Shown in pieces: positions 31,049 to 38,140 of a stretch of DNA of 39,047 bases. A model generated the notes under the pieces. It was given only the letters and a program-made list of their open reading frames with translations, ran no database searches and had not been told where the DNA came from. How positions within the stretch are numbered: position 1 is the stretch's first letter; every line of letters begins with the position of its first letter. Source of the DNA: Bryobacterales bacterium (lineage in GTDB: Bacteria; Acidobacteriota; Terriglobia; Bryobacterales; Bryobacteraceae); contig PMVV01000315.1 in the NCBI GenBank assembly GCA_003166475.1, positions 1 through 39,047 on the forward strand, in the 5' to 3' direction. Position numbers and translations under genes: made by a program.

Positions 31049-33282
31049 AGAGTCCGCGGTCCAATCTGACGGCGGCTGGCGTGCTGCTGATTGTCACTGT
31101 CCTCTTCTACTGGAAGCTCCTGCTGACTAATCAGTTCTCGCTGCTGACCGGTTACGAAGCCGTGAACCAGGCTTACTCCTGGTTTAGCTTTTGGGTCCGC
31201 AGCATCCAGCAGGGCGCCTGGCCCCTGTGGGACCCGTACAATTATTCGGGACACATCTTTTCCGGAGAGATGCAGAACGGGTCCTTCTATCCGTTGTACC
31301 TTCCGCTGGCACTGTTCCGGCTGAATCGGTATGGCCTGCTGGCCCCGGCGCTTTATCACGCGATGTTTGTGGCGAGCCATTTTCTGGGCGCGTGGTTTAT
31401 GTTCTGCCTGGTGCGCGAACTGGAGATGAGCGACTTTGCGGCTATCGTGGCCGGAATCTGCTTTTCCCTGGGGGGATTTCTGGAGCACATACCGGAATGG
31501 CCTCACCTGTTAAACAGCGGGATCTGGTTGCCCCTGATTTTCCTGTTGCTGCTGAGGGCCATGAAAGCGCCGGGGGTGGCGCGCACGGTTTGGTATGCCT
31601 CCGCCTGCGGCTTGAGCCTGGGGCTATCGATCCTGGCCGGCGGTCTGCACATGGCGATCATGCAAGCCATCGTGATTGTTACGGCGGCCGTCTTTTATAG
31701 CTTCCGCCCCGATGGGGATGCCGCCAAACGGGGCGGCCTGGCGGGATGGCGGCGAAGTGCGCTGATTGTTGGCGTGGCGGGCCTGACCGCCTTCGCGGCG
31801 GGCGCGGTCCAACTGCTTCCGTCCATGGAGTACAGCCACCAGGCTATGCGGTTCGTGCCCGGCGCGGGAGTGCCGGCTTCCGATCGAATCCCCTACAGGT
31901 ACCTGACTGATCGATTGTACGCGCACGGAATTCTGAATCTGCTGGTGGCGGTTCCCAGAGGGGAAATCGGTTCGGGCGAGACTGTCAGTCCCTATCTCGG
32001 AGTGTTTCCGCTGCTGCTGGCCGGTATCGGTGTGTGGAAGAAATGGCGATGCTGCTGGGTGCCGTATCTGACCGGACTGGCCATCGCCGCATTCGCTTAT
32101 TCTCTGGGACCGTCCTCGCTACTGCATGGCTTACTCTATGTACTGGCACCCTACATTTCGTTGGCGCGCGAAGCGGATCGTTTTGTGTATCTGGCGGATT
32201 TCGCGCTGGCGGCGCTGGCGGCCTACGGCGTAGAGGCTTTGTTTTCGTCTCCGAGGGCGGAGTGGGCGCCTCTGGGCAAGATACTCAAGTGGCTGGCCGT
32301 GGCGGGAATGGCGGGGCTGGTGGTTCCCGTGTTGTACGCGCAGCCGGAGTTAAGCCCATGGATCTCGCTGTCACTCGTGCTGATCGTGGTTTCCTGGTTG
32401 TTATTCCGGCACATCGCTGCCGGTCACACGGGAACCGGTACGCGCGTTCTCATGCTGGCGGCCATCCTTTTTGACTTGAGCGCTTTCGATTTCTCGGCGG
32501 CGAATCGTCTGGAGATGTCTGGGAGAGGCGCGAACCAGATGGACCGGTTGCTCGGTTGCCGCGGCGCGGCTGAATTTCTGAAGTCACGGACGGGACTGTT
32601 TCGCACCGAAGTTGCGGCGGATTTGGCGCCGAATATCGGAGACGCTTTCCGGGTTCAGACTATCGGCGGCAATGGGGTGACCGTAATCACGGAGTATGGG
32701 TGGTTCATGGGGCACAAGGATCTATTGAACGCGCGGTACACGGTCAAGCCGGCCACGACGGCGGATGCGGGAGAGGTGTATCGCGACGCGGCGTGGAAGG
32801 TTTACGAAAACGCGCGGGCATATCCGCGCGCATGGCTGGTGCATGACACGCTCGTCGAACGCGCGCCGTTGGAGTTGCTGAAATGCCTGGATGCTCCGGG
32901 AATCGATCCGCATCGGGTGGCGCTGGTGGCGGCGCGCCTGGATACATCGCTCGATGCAGTTGCGGATGCGGCGAGCGAACAGGTACGGATCGGACGGTAC
33001 GAATCCGGCGGGATGGAGTTGAGCGTCCACGCCAGCGGGCGCGCGCTGCTGGTGCTGAGCGAACTTTACTATCCGGGATGGACGGCGACGGTGAATGGCC
33101 GGGCTGCGGGCGTGTGGAAAGTCGACGGGGCTCTGCGCGGCATCGTCGTGCCGCGCGGGGATAGCCGGGTTTCTCTGCGGTTCAGACCGGCTAGGATTTA
33201 TGTCGGCGCCGCGCTTGGTTTGGCGGCTTTTGGCGCGGTATTTGCGGCGCCGATTTGGTGGTGGTTCGTTCGAAGGCGGTGA
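31045..33282 (+). CDS. YfhO-type membrane protein
   Basis: This 745-residue polytopic inner-membrane protein has about a dozen helices from residue 12 to 510 and a C-terminal beta domain containing LLVLSELYYPGWTATVNGRAAGV, the hallmark of the YfhO family, which is linked to glycosyl transfer in Firmicutes. The N-terminal loop NYSGHIFSGEMQNGSFYPLYLPL resembles the GT-C acceptor-site loop. The GTG at 31045 overlaps the mutS2 stop (GTGA). A role in polymer glycosylation is possible; the substrate is unknown. Its stop is followed at once by hairpin repeat J. Confidence 0.82.
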   Translation: MKSPRSNLTAAGVLLIVTVLFYWKLLLTNQFSLLTGYEAVNQAYSWFSFWVRSIQQGAWPLWDPYNYSGHIFSGEMQNGSFYPLYLPLALFRLNRYGLLAPALYHAMFVASHFLGAWFMFCLVRELEMSDFAAIVAGICFSLGGFLEHIPEWPHLLNSGIWLPLIFLLLLRAMKAPGVARTVWYASACGLSLGLSILAGGLHMAIMQAIVIVTAAVFYSFRPDGDAAKRGGLAGWRRSALIVGVAGLTAFAAGAVQLLPSMEYSHQAMRFVPGAGVPASDRIPYRYLTDRLYAHGILNLLVAVPRGEIGSGETVSPYLGVFPLLLAGIGVWKKWRCCWVPYLTGLAIAAFAYSLGPSSLLHGLLYVLAPYISLAREADRFVYLADFALAALAAYGVEALFSSPRAEWAPLGKILKWLAVAGMAGLVVPVLYAQPELSPWISLSLVLIVVSWLLFRHIAAGHTGTGTRVLMLAAILFDLSAFDFSAANRLEMSGRGANQMDRLLGCRGAAEFLKSRTGLFRTEVAADLAPNIGDAFRVQTIGGNGVTVITEYGWFMGHKDLLNARYTVKPATTADAGEVYRDAAWKVYENARAYPRAWLVHDTLVERAPLELLKCLDAPGIDPHRVALVAARLDTSLDAVADAASEQVRIGRYESGGMELSVHASGRALLVLSELYYPGWTATVNGRAAGVWKVDGALRGIVVPRGDSRVSLRFRPARIYVGAALGLAAFGAVFAAPIWWWFVRRR

Positions 33283-33283
33283 G

Positions 33284-33326
33284 AGCGGGTCTGGAGACCC
33301 GCTGCAGGCGTGGACGCCCGCCCTAC
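33284..33326. repeat. Two-hairpin repeat, copy J, between convergent genes
   Basis: AGCGGGTC-TGGA-GACCCGCT (8-bp stem), then GCAGGCG-TGGA-CGCCCGC (one mismatch), then CCTAC. It starts 1 base after the YfhO stop on the plus strand and ends 6 bases before the minus-strand phosphofructokinase stop codon at 33333. It could act as a two-way terminator. Confidence 0.8.
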
Positions 33327-33332
33327 GACTGC

Positions 33333-34517
33333 CTACGCTCGCGTGAGAAAGATGGGGAGGCCCAACTTATTCGCGTAATTCGGCCGGTAACGCCGGGTGT
33401 TGTACATGGTCTCGAGGTCCACCTTGCGCGGGCCTAACTTGGGGTCTGGGATGGGCGCAGCCGCGTAGCAACCGCCGGAAATGGCCATCATCACGCCATG
33501 CTGGCCCTGCTGGATACTGTCCATGGCCATGCTGGCGAAGGTCGACGCCACCATCTTGTCCACGAAATCCGGACTGCCGCTGCGCAGGTCGTAAGTCAGA
33601 TCGCTGACGATAGTCTCTTCGCCGGTGGACTTCTTGATCTCCTCGGCCAGATCCTCGCCCACGTTCATCTTCTTCTTGTGACCGAAGGCATCGGCCTCGC
33701 CGACCTCCTTCACCTGGTAACCTTCCCACTCCGCGCCTTCGGAAAGAATGATCAGGGCGTAGTTGCTGGGATTGTATTGCTTGTCGGTGATCAGCAGCTC
33801 GATGAGGTGCTGGAGATTGAACCGGTATTCCGGGATGCAGCAGCGCATGGAGGTAACGTAGGCCGTGTAAAGCGCGGTGTATCCGGCGTCGCGTCCGAAG
33901 ATGCGGAAGACGCCGATGCGCTCGTGCGATCCCACCGTGGTGCGCTGGCGCTCGATGGCCTCGGTGGCGCGGGTGATGGCGGTCGAGAACCCGATGCAAT
34001 ACTCGGTGTTGCGCACGTCGTTATCCATCGTTTTGGGGATGGCGAGGACCTTGAAGCCCTCCGCGTCGAGGCGCGCGGCGTAGCTCAAGGTGTCGTCGCC
34101 GCCGATGGCGATCAGGTAATCGAGCCCCAGCGTTTCCACGTTCTTCAGCACGCGGGTGGTCATGTCGTAGACCACCGAGGTCACGCCCTTCTTGGTGACT
34201 TCGGACTTGGGGAACTCCAGGCCTTTCACCACCGGCGGCAAGGCCTTCATCTTGGCCGGATTGGTGCGGGAACTATGCAGATAGGTGCCGCCGGTGCGGT
34301 CGATGGTGCGGGTGTTCTCGCGATTGAGGGGCAGGACGTAGCGCGCCCGGCTGGCCGGATCGTCCAGGTTGACATGCGTCAGGCCTTCCCAGCCGCGGCG
34401 AATACCGATGACTTCGCAATCGATTTCGCTTCCTCTGTAAACAACGGTCTTGATGACGGAATTCAGGCCCGGCACGTCTCCGCCGCCGGTGAGTATACCG
34501 ATCCGCTTAGCAGACAT
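33333..34517 (-). CDS. 6-phosphofructokinase, PPi-type active site
   Basis: This glycolytic phosphofructokinase has 394 residues. It has GILTGGGDVPGLN (7-19), the catalytic PKTMDND (161-167) and the substrate-site PEYRF (229-233). Two positions that decide the phosphoryl donor are PPi-like: GGDD at 139-142, where ATP enzymes have GGDG, and Lys162 in PKT, where ATP enzymes have PGT. The protein is therefore predicted to use pyrophosphate, making the step reversible, although some enzymes with these residues accept ATP. The ATG at 34517 has AAGGAG seven bases upstream and a TATAAT farther up. It stands alone on its strand. Confidence 0.88.
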   Translation of the reverse strand: MSAKRIGILTGGGDVPGLNSVIKTVVYRGSEIDCEVIGIRRGWEGLTHVNLDDPASRARYVLPLNRENTRTIDRTGGTYLHSSRTNPAKMKALPPVVKGLEFPKSEVTKKGVTSVVYDMTTRVLKNVETLGLDYLIAIGGDDTLSYAARLDAEGFKVLAIPKTMDNDVRNTEYCIGFSTAITRATEAIERQRTTVGSHERIGVFRIFGRDAGYTALYTAYVTSMRCCIPEYRFNLQHLIELLITDKQYNPSNYALIILSEGAEWEGYQVKEVGEADAFGHKKKMNVGEDLAEEIKKSTGEETIVSDLTYDLRSGSPDFVDKMVASTFASMAMDSIQQGQHGVMMAISGGCYAAAPIPDPKLGPRKVDLETMYNTRRYRPNYANKLGLPIFLTRA

Positions 34518-34550
34518 TCACGCTCCTTCAGGTTGGGAATTTAACACCCT

Positions 34551-34556
34551 ATTATA
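34551..34556 (-). promoter_or_regulatory. Candidate -10 box for the phosphofructokinase gene
   Basis: The minus strand reads TATAAT (in ACTCTATAATAGGG), giving a leader of about 30 bases that contains the AAGGAG ribosome binding site. No TTGACA-like box was found. Confidence 0.45.
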
Positions 34557-34613
34557 GAGTACGGCGGGGCAGCCGGGGTCTTGGGTGGGGCTTCGATGGC
34601 GGCTGACGGGCGA

Positions 34614-34964
34614 TCAGCGAAGGGGAAGATAGCGGACCTGTCCTTCCCACTCTCCTTCGTCGCTACACTCGGACAGCAGCAGGATGTCGTCGATGACGGC
34701 CGCGACTGGGACGGAGCGGCTCAACTAAAACACGCCGGGCATGCGTTCGCCGCTGGCCATCCGACGCTAAGCATACGCGGTCATCGTACTGACGTCATGC
34801 GTGATCAGCATGCGATCCTGCGCCGCTGCCCAAGCCAACAGGGACGCGTCATCGACACCCGACAGGCCGACATCCTGCACTCTGACGATGTCGAGATCGG
34901 GCTTTCTGCGGAGTAAACCCCGCACGATGTCCTTGTTCAGATTTTCGTCGGCGAGCCAGCGCAC
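34614..34964 (-). pseudogene. DUF5615 PIN-like toxin, broken by two in-frame TAG codons
   Basis: The frame starts at GTG 34964 with GAAGG seven bases upstream and encodes RWLADENLNKDIVRGLLRRKPDLDIVRVQDVGLSG..DRMLITHDVSTM. This is the DUF5615 PIN-like fold with its acidic residues (DEN, THD). Two TAG codons interrupt it, at 34767-34769 (after MTAYA) and 34725-34727 (after GERMPGVF). Beyond them the same frame continues sensibly as LSRSVPVAAVIDDILLLSECSDEGEWEGQVRYLPLR to a TGA at 34614. The full gene would be about 116 codons. Both disruptions are single-base changes to TAG, with no frameshift. The cognate DUF433 gene upstream is intact. Confidence 0.85.
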
Positions 34965-34982
34965 TATTGGGCCTTCATCGGC

Positions 34983-35315
34983 TCATGCGCCGTTTGGCCG
35001 TCGAGCCAGCAAACGCTGGCGAACGCCGTCGGGACGCCAACGCGCCTCATTCTGTTGGCGCACTTCCAGCGACTCGCGCCGACGCGTCGCGAAGTATTCT
35101 TCCATCTCCCCAGTGTGACGCAGACTGTAGCCGATCAGGTGGTAAATGTCCGCGAGCGGAACGGAAGGGTACTGTTGTGCGATTTCTTCTGAGGTCGCGC
35201 CCTCGTTAAAGGCCACCAGGATCGAATCGAGCGTCACGCGGGTGCCGCTTACGCGGATGACGCCATCGGCACCGGTGGCCATGGGAATCGTCTCGACCGT
35301 CTCGCTTGTGGGCAT
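34983..35315 (-). CDS. DUF433 antitoxin-like protein
   Basis: This 110-residue protein has a DUF433 domain: GADGVIRVSGTRVTLDSILVAFNEGATSEEIAQQYPSVPLADIYHLIGYSLRH (about 15-67), a winged-helix-like fold. DUF433 proteins are commonly encoded directly upstream of DUF5615 PIN-like proteins and are thought to be their antitoxins. Here the partner gene begins 18 bases downstream but is broken. The frame is complete with an ATG start at 35315. The longer C-terminal tail (EMEEYFATRRRESLEVRQQNEARW) is helical and charged. Confidence 0.8.
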   Translation of the reverse strand: MPTSETVETIPMATGADGVIRVSGTRVTLDSILVAFNEGATSEEIAQQYPSVPLADIYHLIGYSLRHTGEMEEYFATRRRESLEVRQQNEARWRPDGVRQRLLARRPNGA

Positions 35316-35466
35316 TTGTTAACTCTCAGATTAGCGCATCCGCCCCTCGCCGGCGCAGCGCTCGGTGTGACCGGATCGGATGGTAGTGTCAGAACTCTGC
35401 GAGGTTTCGGTAAGCGTGCCCACATATCGCTGTTAAGCGCAATGCGGGATAATTGTTGAGGCGATT

Positions 35467-36186
35467 ATGTCGAGGAATTGGGTGCACTTGCCTTTGTTGC
35501 TTGCCTCGTTTTCCGCATTACCCGAGATGCGCGCCCAGCGTGTTTACGAACGCAGCCCTGACCTCATCTTTGAGGACGCACAAGGGCGGCCCAGTTCGCT
35601 GGGGCCAGGGTTCAATGCGGTTCCGATTTCGGATCACAAATTTCTGCTGATTCGCGGTGCGCGGATGGGGTACGGCGAGGAGTCAAGTTGCGAGCGCCCA
35701 GCAGCTAAGAACCCTGTTGTAGTCTACGACACGCAGACGAATAAAGAGTTCTTGATTTTTGACAAACCGCTTTCGGATCGGATGATGGAACACGAGGCGG
35801 CCTGTGTCTATGAACATGCTGACCTCTCTCCAACGGGGGCGACCTTATACATCGTGAGTCCCTGTTACGCCACAGCAGGCTGCCTCGCGGTTATTGATCT
35901 GCCCTCAGGTGCGGCCAGGTATGTCCCGGGCGTAATGGATGTTTTCGTCGTTCGTGGCGGCCCGAAGGCGGGGGACCTGATTTATAGCAGGCGTCTGGAA
36001 CGCACCGGGACCGGCGCCGGACATTCGTACCCGTACATCCACGCTCGGCCCGACGGATCGCAAATTGCCATTATTTCGAACGAGGATCTCGTCCTGGTAG
36101 GTGGAAACGCGCCCGCCCCGATTTTGCGGAACTATTTGCGACGCATCCATGGTCGCATCTTTGTTCAGGGCGAATGGGTTCCTTAA
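35467..36186 (+). CDS. Hypothetical secreted protein
   Basis: This 239-residue protein has a probable signal peptide (VHLPLLLASFSALPEMRA, cleavage near residue 23). I do not recognise the family. Repeating strand-like segments (NPVVVYDTQTNKEFLIFD, GATLYIVSPCYATAGCLAVIDLPSGAARYV, DGSQIAIISNEDLVLVGGN) look like blades of a beta-propeller. The ATG has GAGG five bases upstream and GATAAT further up. The gene stands alone between two toxin-antitoxin loci. Confidence 0.6.
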   Translation: MSRNWVHLPLLLASFSALPEMRAQRVYERSPDLIFEDAQGRPSSLGPGFNAVPISDHKFLLIRGARMGYGEESSCERPAAKNPVVVYDTQTNKEFLIFDKPLSDRMMEHEAACVYEHADLSPTGATLYIVSPCYATAGCLAVIDLPSGAARYVPGVMDVFVVRGGPKAGDLIYSRRLERTGTGAGHSYPYIHARPDGSQIAIISNEDLVLVGGNAPAPILRNYLRRIHGRIFVQGEWVP

Positions 36187-36567
36187 GCAGACCGCATCTC
36201 TGAACGCAAAACACCGCTTTCGGCAACTGCGCCGCACCGGAACCGGCTTCGCGGATCTGCATAGCGATGGGCCCGCCGCCGACTGGCGGACTCCCGCACC
36301 GCGTGGCTGTGTATGGGAACGGCCTGCTCATCGTGGGTGGAAACGCGGGCCCACAAGACTGAGCGGCGTTTTGCCCGCTCTTTGGGGTGGACAAAAACGT
36401 TCCGCGATTTTACCCTGACGAATGCCCGTCTGGCGGCCATTTCGGAGCGTCGCTCCCGCATGGCCGAAGACGATCCTCTCCGGCGAGGCAGGATTCATCA
36501 TATTACGTGGCGGCGGGCGTAACCAGCCGGGCCATGGTATCGCGATAGTTCCACATCCGGCGCCCGT
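36187..36567. other. Gene-poor stretch with a possible coding relic
   Basis: No complete gene was recognised here. One frame, from 36202 to a TGA near 36360, reads TQNTAFGNCAAPEPAS...GLPHRVAVYGNGLLIVGGNAGPQD. It has coding-like third-position GC and a GTGGGTGGAAACGCG stretch that resembles GTAGGTGGAAACGCG near the end of the preceding gene. It has no plausible start, so it may be the 3' end of a lost or duplicated gene. Confidence 0.35.
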
Positions 36568-36596
36568 TTGACATCCACAACAATGGTGTGTAAGCT
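36568..36596 (+). promoter_or_regulatory. Candidate promoter of the MazEF-type pair
   Basis: TTGACA at 36568-36573 and TAAGCT at 36591-36596 are separated by 17 bases. The -35 is perfect and the -10 keeps the three most conserved positions. The predicted start would give a leader of about 25 bases before the antitoxin ATG. Confidence 0.5.
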
Positions 36597-36627
36597 GCAA
36601 GTGTGCAAACGAAAGACACACACCCCT

Positions 36628-36912
36628 ATGAGCAAACGCATCAACATCGTCCTGCCCGATGAGACCGTGGCAGTGCTGGACCGCGTGGCGGCCAAAGGCG
36701 CACGGAGCCGGTTCATCGACCGGGCGGTGCGGCACTTCGTCGAAACGCAGGGTGGGCGAGCGCTGCGCGAGCAGTTGAAAGCCGGCTACCGCGCCAATGC
36801 CGAGCGCGATCTGGCGATCGCGGCCGAGTGGTTCCCGTTGGAGGAGGAAGCTTGGCGCACGTTCGAGGCCGCCCGTGAGCCGATGAAGAGCGCCAAGACC
36901 AAACGGACATGA
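36628..36912 (+). CDS. Ribbon-helix-helix (MazE-type) antitoxin
   Basis: This 94-residue protein begins with MSKRINIVLPDETVAVLDRVAAKGARSRFIDRAVRHFVE. This is a ribbon-helix-helix DNA-binding domain (strand about 4-8, helices 12-24 and 26-40), as in MazE/CopG-like antitoxins. The charged C-terminal half is expected to wrap the toxin. The ATG at 36628 begins the RHH domain; the frame upstream has no such support. It overlaps the toxin ATG by 4 bases and probably represses its own promoter. Confidence 0.85.
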   Translation: MSKRINIVLPDETVAVLDRVAAKGARSRFIDRAVRHFVETQGGRALREQLKAGYRANAERDLAIAAEWFPLEEEAWRTFEAAREPMKSAKTKRT

Positions 36913-37265
36913 CGTTTCCTCACAGAGGGGATCTCTACCTCGTCGAATTCGATCCGGCCCGCGGCCATGAGATTCAAAAGACGCGGCCGGCCCTCATCAT
37001 CCAGAACGACATCGGCAACCAATACAGCCCAGTAACGATCGTCGCGGCCATCACCTCGAAGTTATCGCCCACGCCATACCCAGTTGAGGTGATTGTAGCG
37101 GCCAGCAAGGGGAACGGCCTCCAGGTCCGATCTGCGATTCAGCTAAGTCAGATCCGTTCCGTGGACTGCGAGCGGCTGGTGAAACGTCTCGGGACGCTGG
37201 ACGAGGCGGCGATGCTGCAAGTCGATCGGGCGCTGAAGATAAGCCTCGGGCTCGCCGATCTCTAG
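36909..37265 (+). CDS. mazF: MazF/PemK-type toxin
   Basis: This 118-residue mRNA interferase is of the PemK/MazF fold. The family signature is at the start (HRGDLYLVEFDPARGHEIQKTRPALIIQND, residues 6-34), with the conserved Arg in KTRPALI and later QVRSAIQLSQIRSVDCERL (about 77-95, with the Ser/Thr-Asp region). It overlaps the antitoxin by ATGA. All parts look intact, in contrast to the two other toxin genes in the window. Confidence 0.92.
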   Translation: MTFPHRGDLYLVEFDPARGHEIQKTRPALIIQNDIGNQYSPVTIVAAITSKLSPTPYPVEVIVAASKGNGLQVRSAIQLSQIRSVDCERLVKRLGTLDEAAMLQVDRALKISLGLADL

Positions 37266-37324
37266 GGAGTTTTGGCCATGCTATCCTGAAACACATACGA
37301 GGGCCACGTCCAAATGCGCGCCGC

Positions 37325-38113
37325 TTGCTCATCCGCGGTAGTCTTGTGGTGATTTCGGTGACGGCGTTGTTTGCCCTCCAGGCCACTTTTCGCGAGTTCC
37401 CCGGGGTGGAGGACGACCACGTTCCCGTGCCGCCCGACGCCTACGAAAAAACCGAATGGGCCTTCACGCGCCTGATGTATCCGTCGGGGAAGCACGCCAG
37501 CGTGTTTGGGCAGACCGGCAGTTGGCCCACCGATTTCCCCAAAGCCGACCGCCAGTTTGTACAAGGCGTGAGGCGCCTCACCCGCATCCACACCCGTTCG
37601 TCTGAACAGGTGGTGGATCTGGACGGCGACGAAGTTTTCAATTGGCCGTGGCTGTACGCGGTGGAGGTCGGGCACTGGAGCCTGACGGATGCCGAATGCG
37701 CCAAGATGCGCGAATATCTGCTGCGCGGCGGCTTCTTCATGTGCGACGACTTCCACGGCAGCGGCGAATGGAACGTCTTCCTGGAGAGCATCCAGCGCGT
37801 GTTCCCGGACCGGCCCATTGTGGAGATCGATAACCGGGATCCCATCTTTCACGTCCTGTATGATTTGGGCGAGCGCGTGCAAGTGCCTGGCATACAATAC
37901 TGGTACACCGGCCGTATCTGGGAGAAAGACGGCAAGACTCCGCACTGGCGCGCGATCTACGACGATGACGGCCGGGTGATGGTGGCGATTTGTTTTAACC
38001 AGGACAACGGCGACGCGTGGGAATGGGCGGACCATCCGCGCTACCCCGAGCGGTACACGTCGCAAGCCTATCGTATGGGGATCAACTACATCATTTACGC
38101 CATGACGCACTAA
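37325..38113 (+). CDS. DUF4159 domain protein
   Basis: This 262-residue protein has an N-terminal hydrophobic segment (GSLVVISVTALFALQA) acting as signal or anchor, then a DUF4159 domain: FTRLMYPSG, PTDFPKADRQFVQGVRRLTRI, LYAVEVGHWSLTDAECAKMREYLLRGGFFMCDDFHGSGEWNVF (about 112-160). The domain has a glutamine-amidotransferase-like fold and no known activity. The start at TTG 37325 gives a sensible signal segment; GTG codons a little later are alternatives, since the ATG at 37314 is out of frame. A VWA-type membrane protein gene follows after 27 bases, as in the MoxR/DUF58/VWA neighbourhoods common in Acidobacteriota. Confidence 0.8.
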   Translation: MLIRGSLVVISVTALFALQATFREFPGVEDDHVPVPPDAYEKTEWAFTRLMYPSGKHASVFGQTGSWPTDFPKADRQFVQGVRRLTRIHTRSSEQVVDLDGDEVFNWPWLYAVEVGHWSLTDAECAKMREYLLRGGFFMCDDFHGSGEWNVFLESIQRVFPDRPIVEIDNRDPIFHVLYDLGERVQVPGIQYWYTGRIWEKDGKTPHWRAIYDDDGRVMVAICFNQDNGDAWEWADHPRYPERYTSQAYRMGINYIIYAMTH

Positions 38114-38140
38114 AGATGCATTAGAATTCCAGGGCCCATC

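Noticed and set aside
34614-34964. Genome-wide TAG recoding
   Set aside because: Several intact genes in the window end in TAG at the expected place (ddl, the RraA-like protein, the first adaptor, the phosphofructokinase), so the two TAGs are best seen as nonsense mutations.
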